Source of the DNA: Mycobacterium sp.
Lineage (GTDB): Bacteria; Actinomycetota; Actinomycetes; Mycobacteriales; Mycobacteriaceae
Direction: 5' to 3'
NCBI RefSeq assembly: GCF_002863225.1
Contig: NZ_PKEK01000009.1
Span: 81,441-145,440 of the forward strand
DNA: 64,000 nucleotides
Shown in pieces: positions 59,980-64,000 of the stretch. Within the stretch, counting starts at the first letter, position 1; every line of letters starts with the position of its first letter. The translations under genes and the position numbers were made by a program. Below the pieces are notes generated by a model. That model saw only the letters and a list, made by a program, of their open reading frames with translations, did not search any database and was not told where the DNA came from.

Positions 59980-60024
59980 ATGCGCACCTATGTGGGCTGG
60001 CCCATCATGCGTCACAGCTGCTGA
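59980..60024 (+). CDS. 14-codon leader ORF between riboswitch and metY
   Basis: ATG 59980 to TGA 60022-60024 encodes M-R-T-Y-V-G-W-P-I-M-R-H-S-C. CAGGG about 8 nt upstream could serve as a ribosome-binding site. The reading frame crosses the right arm of a 9-bp long-range stem (TGATGGGCC 59947-59955 with GGCCCATCA 59999-60007), so translation would open it. Leader peptides ending in Cys act as cysteine-responsive attenuators in mycobacteria, but those have several Cys codons, and this has one. Whether it is translated is unknown. Confidence 0.4.
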   Translation: MRTYVGWPIMRHSC

Positions 60025-60115
60025 TCCTCGCGCCGCCGGTTGGCGTCGTCCATGACGTCCCGCGCCGCCTCAGCAACGAATACACATCGTCATACTTTCC
60101 AGAAAGCCAACCATC

Positions 60116-61462
60116 GTGAGCACTGACACCGAACCCGATCCCACCCAAAACTGGTCGTTCGAGACCAAGCAGATCCACGTCGGCCAGCAGCCCTGTCCGG
60201 CCACCGGCGCCCGCGCGCTGCCGATCTACCAGACCACGTCCTACGTCTTCAACGACACCTCGCACGCCGCCGCCCTGTTCGGACTCGAAGTCCCGGGCAA
60301 CATCTACACCCGCATCGGCAACCCGACCACCGACGTGGTCGAACAGCGCATCGCGGCGCTGGAGGGTGGGGTGGCCGCGCTGTTTCTCGCCTCGGGCCAG
60401 GCCGCCGAGACCTTCGCGATCCTGAATATCGCCGGCGCCGGGGACCACATCGTGTCCAGCCCCCGGCTCTACGGCGGCACGTACAACCTGTTCCACTACT
60501 CGCTGCCCAAACTCGGTATCGAGGTCAGCTTCGTCGACAATCCCGACGACGTGGACTCGTGGCGCGCCGCGGCGCGTCCCAACACCAAGGCGTTTTTCGC
60601 CGAGACCATCTCCAACCCTCAGATCGACATCCTGGACATCCCCGGGGTCGCCGCGGTGGCGCACGAGAACGGTGTGCCGTTGATCGTCGACAACACCGTC
60701 GCCACCCCGTACCTGATCCAGCCGATCCAGCACGGCGCCGACATCGTGGTGCACTCGGCGACCAAGTACCTCGGGGGTCACGGCTCCGCAATCGCCGGTG
60801 TGATCGTCGACGGCGGCACCTTCGACTGGACCCGGGGCCGGTTTCCCGGCTTCACCGTGCCCGATCCCAGCTACCACGGTGTGGTGTACGCCGAGCTCGG
60901 ACCGCCGGCGTTCGCCCTCAAAGCGCGGGTGCAACTGCTGCGCGACCTCGGTTCGGCGGCGTCGCCGTTCAACGCGTTCCTGGTCGCCCAGGGCCTGGAG
61001 ACGCTGAGCCTGCGGATCGAGCGGCACGTCGCCAACGCCCAGCGGGTGGCCGAGTACCTGGAACGCCATGACGACGTGCTGTCGGTCAACTACGCCGGGC
61101 TGGCCAGCTCCCCATGGTTCGGATTGGGAAAGAAGTTGGCGCCCAAGGGAACCGGGGCCGTGCTGTCGTTCGAACTGGCCGGTGGTGTGGCGGCGGGCAA
61201 GGCCTTCGTCAATGCGCTCGAGTTGCACAGCCACGTCGCCAACATCGGTGACGTGCGGTCGCTGGTGATCCACCCGGCGTCGACGACCCATGCACAGCTC
61301 AGCCCCGCCGAGCAGCTGTCCGCCGGGGTGAGCCCCGGTTTGGTGCGGCTGGCGGTGGGTATCGAGGGAATCAACGACATTCTGGCCGACCTCGAACTCG
61401 GTTTCGCGGCCGCTCGCAGGCACGCCGGAGCCGGCGACCCGCATGCCGCGGCGGCGTTCTGA
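60116..61462 (+). CDS. metY: O-acetylhomoserine sulfhydrylase (metC/metY, Rv3340 type)
   Basis: 448 aa, GTG 60116 with AGAAAG about 10 nt upstream. Cys/Met metabolism PLP enzyme: PLP-binding Lys217 in [16 protein letters not shown]-terminal blocks [20 protein letters not shown] and [16 protein letters not shown]. It makes homocysteine from O-acetylhomoserine and sulfide. Controlled by the SAM-IV riboswitch upstream; metX follows after 11 bp and provides the substrate. Confidence 0.95.
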   Translation: MSTDTEPDPTQNWSFETKQIHVGQQPCPATGARALPIYQTTSYVFNDTSHAAALFGLEVPGNIYTRIGNPTTDVVEQRIAALEGGVAALFLASGQAAETFAILNIAGAGDHIVSSPRLYGGTYNLFHYSLPKLGIEVSFVDNPDDVDSWRAAARPNTKAFFAETISNPQIDILDIPGVAAVAHENGVPLIVDNTVATPYLIQPIQHGADIVVHSATKYLGGHGSAIAGVIVDGGTFDWTRGRFPGFTVPDPSYHGVVYAELGPPAFALKARVQLLRDLGSAASPFNAFLVAQGLETLSLRIERHVANAQRVAEYLERHDDVLSVNYAGLASSPWFGLGKKLAPKGTGAVLSFELAGGVAAGKAFVNALELHSHVANIGDVRSLVIHPASTTHAQLSPAEQLSAGVSPGLVRLAVGIEGINDILADLELGFAAARRHAGAGDPHAAAAF

Positions 61463-61473
61463 GGAGTCCACAG

Positions 61474-62622
61474 GTGACAATCTCTGACATGCCGACGCAG
61501 ACGCTGCCCGCCGAAGGCGAGGTCGGCATTGTCGATGTCGGCTCGCTGACGCTGGAAAGCGGCGCAGTCCTGGACGACGTCAGCATCGCCGTTCAGCGCT
61601 GGGGCGAACTCTCGCCGAACCGCGACAATGTCGTCGTCGTGCTGCACGCGCTGACCGGCGACTCGCACCTCACCGGCCCAGCCGGGCCGGGGCACCCGAC
61701 GCCGGGCTGGTGGGACGGAATCGCCGGACCGGGTGCACCGATCGACACCGACCGGTGGTGCGCGGTGGCCACCAACGTCCTGGGCGGTTGCCGCGGATCG
61801 ACCGGGCCGGGCTCGACCGCTCCGGACGGAAAGCCATGGGGCTCAAGGTTTCCGCTGGTGTCCATCCGGGATCAGGTCGAGGCTGACGTGGCGGCACTGG
61901 CCGCGCTGGGCATCAGCGAGGTCGCGGCCGTGCTCGGCGGTTCGATGGGCGGCGCGCGAGCGCTGGAGTGGATGGTCGCGCATCCCGACAGGGTGGGCGC
62001 CGGGCTGCTGCTGGCCGTGGGCGCCCGCGCCACCGCCGACCAGATCGGCACGCAGTGCACGCAGATCGCAGCCATCAAGGCCGACCCGAATTGGCAGGGT
62101 GGCAACTATTACGAGACCGGGCTGTCCCCGGACACCGGGCTGGAGATCGCTCGCCGTTTCGCTCACCTGACCTACCGCGGCGAGACCGAACTGGACGCCC
62201 GGTTCGGCAATGCGCCGCAGGTCGGTGAAGATCCCACGGATCCGTCGTCCGGCGGCCGGTACGCGGTACAGAGCTACCTGCAGCACCAGGGCGGCAAGCT
62301 GGTGTCACGGTTCGACGCCGGCAGTTATGTGGTGCTCACCGAGTCGCTGTCGAGTCATGACGTCGGGCGGGGCCGGGGTGGGGTCGAGGCCGCGCTGCGC
62401 GGCTGTCCGGTGCCGGCAGTGGTCGGCGGGATCACCTCCGACCGCCTCTATCCCCTGCGGCTGCAAGCCGAGTTGGCCGAACTGCTGCCGGGCTGCGCCG
62501 GACTCGAGGTGGTCGACTCGATTTACGGGCACGACGGTTTTCTGGTCGAGACCGACTCGGTCGGCGCGCTGGTGCAACAGACCCTGGATTTGGCCGCGGC
62601 GAAGGGTGCGTGTTCGCGGTGA
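61474..62622 (+). CDS. metX: homoserine O-acetyltransferase
   Basis: 382 aa, alpha/beta hydrolase fold. Nucleophile Ser157 in [15 protein letters not shown]; acid and base near [12 protein letters not shown] at the C-terminus; substrate loop [14 protein letters not shown]. It acetylates homoserine using acetyl-CoA, feeding metY. Second gene of the SAM-IV-controlled operon. Its stop overlaps the methyltransferase start. Confidence 0.95.
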   Translation: MTISDMPTQTLPAEGEVGIVDVGSLTLESGAVLDDVSIAVQRWGELSPNRDNVVVVLHALTGDSHLTGPAGPGHPTPGWWDGIAGPGAPIDTDRWCAVATNVLGGCRGSTGPGSTAPDGKPWGSRFPLVSIRDQVEADVAALAALGISEVAAVLGGSMGGARALEWMVAHPDRVGAGLLLAVGARATADQIGTQCTQIAAIKADPNWQGGNYYETGLSPDTGLEIARRFAHLTYRGETELDARFGNAPQVGEDPTDPSSGGRYAVQSYLQHQGGKLVSRFDAGSYVVLTESLSSHDVGRGRGGVEAALRGCPVPAVVGGITSDRLYPLRLQAELAELLPGCAGLEVVDSIYGHDGFLVETDSVGALVQQTLDLAAAKGACSR

Positions 62623-63350
62623 CTCAGTATTCACAGGCCCGCTCATTGTCTTTTGGCTCTGAAGCGGCCGCGTACGAGCGCGGCCGCCCGTCGTATCCGC
62701 CGGAGGCCATCGACTGGTTGTTGCCGTCGGGGGCCCGCGACGTGCTGGACCTCGGCGCTGGGACCGGCAAGCTGACCAGCCGGCTGGTGGAGCGTGGGCT
62801 GGACGTCGTCGCGGTCGACCCGATCGCGGAGATGCTGGAGATGCTGCGCGTCTCGCTGCCGGGCACGCCGGCGCTGTTGGGGACGGCGGAGGAGATTCCG
62901 TTGGCGGACAACAGTGTTGACGCGGTGCTGGTGGCGCAGGCGTGGCATTGGTTCAATCCGGCACGCGCGATTCCCGAGCTGGCCCGGGTGCTGCGGCCCG
63001 GTGGGCGACTGGGTTTGGTGTGGAACACCCGCGACGAGCGATCCGGTTGGGTGCGCGAATTGGGCCGCATCATCGGCCGCGACGGCGATCCGATGCGCGA
63101 CCACGTCACGCTGCCCGAGCCGTTCACCGACGTGCAGCGCCATCAGGTCGAGTGGACGAATTACCTTACGCCGCAAGCACTGATCGACTTGGTCGCGTCG
63201 CGTAGCTACTGCATCACCTCGCCCACCCAGGTCCGCACCAAGACGCTGGATCAAGTGCGCGAGTTGCTCGCCACACATCCTGCCCTCGCCAACGCCGGCG
63301 GTCTTGCGTTGCCGTACGTGACGGTGTGTGTGCGGGCGACGTTGACCTGA
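62619..63350 (+). CDS. class I SAM-dependent methyltransferase (Rv3342-like)
   Basis: 243 aa from GTG 62619, which overlaps the metX TGA (GTGA) and gives the M. tuberculosis length; GTG 62610 is an alternative. SAM motif I is [19 protein letters not shown], with [11 protein letters not shown] as motif II and [20 protein letters not shown] as motif III-IV region; methyltransf_11 type. Its target is unknown; co-expression with metY-metX suggests a use or turnover of SAM. Confidence 0.92.
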   Translation: MTQYSQARSLSFGSEAAAYERGRPSYPPEAIDWLLPSGARDVLDLGAGTGKLTSRLVERGLDVVAVDPIAEMLEMLRVSLPGTPALLGTAEEIPLADNSVDAVLVAQAWHWFNPARAIPELARVLRPGGRLGLVWNTRDERSGWVRELGRIIGRDGDPMRDHVTLPEPFTDVQRHQVEWTNYLTPQALIDLVASRSYCITSPTQVRTKTLDQVRELLATHPALANAGGLALPYVTVCVRATLT

Positions 63351-63386
63351 CGTCGCGGCTGACCAGCCGGGGCTATGGTTCGTGGT

Positions 63387-63713
63387 GTGAAACTGACATC
63401 GCTCGTCGTCGGTTGCGTGCTGGCGATCAGCGCTGCACCGCTGGCCCATGCTGACGAAAACGACAACGCGTATCTGTACGGCATCCATTCGGTCGGTGTC
63501 CCGGACGGCAGCCCCGCGGCCTCGCCCGCGTACGGCCGGCAGCTGTGCGACCGACTGCCCGCGGTCGGCTTCGATCCCCTGGTGGCAGCGGTGAACCAGG
63601 AGAACGCCGCGAGCGGCCTGAACATGCATCTGTCCGCGCTGGTCATCGGCGCGGCGCTGTCGAACTTCTGCCTCGACAAGGCCACGCTGGTGCCGACGAC
63701 CCTCACCTACTAG
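63387..63713 (+). CDS. secreted DUF732 protein
   Basis: 108 aa from GTG 63387. Signal peptide VKLTSLVVGCVLAISAAPLA, then HADEND. Mature DUF732 domain with two Cys (GRQLCDRLPAVGFDPLVAAV; NFCLDKA) flanking helices, the same layout as the protein at 11460. Function unknown. The stop shares CTAG with the stop of the convergent HNH gene. Confidence 0.85.
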   Translation: MKLTSLVVGCVLAISAAPLAHADENDNAYLYGIHSVGVPDGSPAASPAYGRQLCDRLPAVGFDPLVAAVNQENAASGLNMHLSALVIGAALSNFCLDKATLVPTTLTY

Positions 63714-64000
63714 GACGGCTCGTCCTCGTCGTCATCTCGGAGGAGTTTTTCGGGGTGGTGGTAGGTGTTGGTGCGGGGTTGGCCGTGGTCGAGGTGGGGT
63801 GGTGGGATCCATTCGGTTTGGCCGTGGGTGTTGTTGTGGGTGGTCCAGCCTTGTTCGGTGAGGTCGTGGTTGGGGCCGCAGGTCAGGGTCATGGTGTTGG
63901 CGTCGGTTTCGGGGTGGGTGCGGTAGGGGTTGTTGTGGTGGACCTGGCACTGGTAGGCGGGCACGGTGCAGCCGGGGAAGGTGCAGCCGCGGTCTCTGGC
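63710..64000 (-). CDS. DUF222/HNH endonuclease (13E12 repeat family), C-terminal end (partial)
   Basis: The last 96 codons are in the window; the 5' part lies beyond 64000. HNH core: RGCTFPGCTVPAYQCQVHHN with two C-x4-C pairs and H-H, then TMTLTCGPNHDLTEQGW. The C-terminus is acidic (DDDEDEPS). This family (including REP13E12) is multicopy in mycobacteria and recombines among copies, and is a prophage integration target in M. tuberculosis. Third-position C is extremely dominant in this stretch (runs of CAC, ACC, CCC), unlike the other genes. Confidence 0.88.
   Translation of the reverse strand, partial: ARDRGCTFPGCTVPAYQCQVHHNNPYRTHPETDANTMTLTCGPNHDLTEQGWTTHNNTHGQTEWIPPPHLDHGQPRTNTYHHPEKLLRDDDEDEPS

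Overview
The window is a high-G+C actinobacterial chromosome segment from a mycobacterium, most likely a non-tuberculous species. The evidence is a PPE protein, DUF732 proteins, an anti-sigma RsbW/SigF pair, a mycofactocin-coupled dehydrogenase, an F420-dependent oxidoreductase, a SAM-IV riboswitch and MIRU-type repeats. Gene order broadly follows the M. tuberculosis Rv3284-Rv3342 interval from memory, with blocks gained and lost. Ortholog names are inferred from sequence recognition and gene order; no database was searched.

Layout. 1-5.0 kb: end of a SufE-like gene, the acyl-CoA carboxylase alpha chain accA3, a small ORF without a canonical start codon, a STAS protein, the rsbW-sigF operon and two small membrane proteins. 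5.2-11.3 kb: TetR regulator, Lhr helicase and Nei glycosylase, a DNA-repair group. 11.4-14.9 kb: DUF732, an orphan PPE, PstS and an unrecognised 71-aa ORF. 14.9-22.9 kb: RluA-type pseudouridine synthase, glpD and lpdA, a GGCT-like protein, amiB1-amiA1 amidohydrolases and an MDMPI-like protein. 22.9-26.4 kb: MarR, then purine/pyrimidine salvage and sugar phosphates (deoD, pmmB, upp). 26.4-34.2 kb: a secreted PE-PPE-domain protein, an Rv3311-like protein, and an accessory cluster (SDR, DUF1214, sulfotransferase, SnoaL, with a divergent mycofactocin-type SDR). 34.2-37.1 kb: add-deoA-cdd nucleoside salvage operon on the minus strand. 37.2-40.7 kb: sdhCDAB. 40.8-45.3 kb: CMD protein, sigJ-like ECF41 sigma factor, and a MOSC/aminotransferase/SMP-30 operon. 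45.3-49.6 kb: dacB1, sugI and nagA (wall and amino-sugar metabolism), then a guanidine-III riboswitch with its SMR exporter. 49.6-57.4 kb: YihY, trpS behind a duplicated MIRU, alpha/beta hydrolase, FAD monooxygenase with a TetR, PadR, SnoaL and F420 oxidoreductase. 57.4-63.4 kb: monomeric isocitrate dehydrogenase, SAM-IV riboswitch, metY-metX and a methyltransferase. 63.4-64 kb: DUF732 and the end of an HNH endonuclease.

The main observations are as follows. (1) A near-canonical guanidine-III aptamer lies directly upstream of a SugE/Gdx transporter. (2) At least five MIRU-like elements carry a strong GAGGAG ribosome-binding site. Two genes directly behind such elements (the ORF at 2078 and pmmB at 24209) appear to start with ATC and ATT. 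(3) A 14-codon leader ORF ending in Cys lies between the SAM-IV aptamer and metY. (4) Two very short divergent promoter regions look leaderless in both directions. (5) The accessory SDR/DUF1214/sulfotransferase/SnoaL cluster has no assigned pathway. No tRNA, rRNA, CRISPR array or transposase was found.
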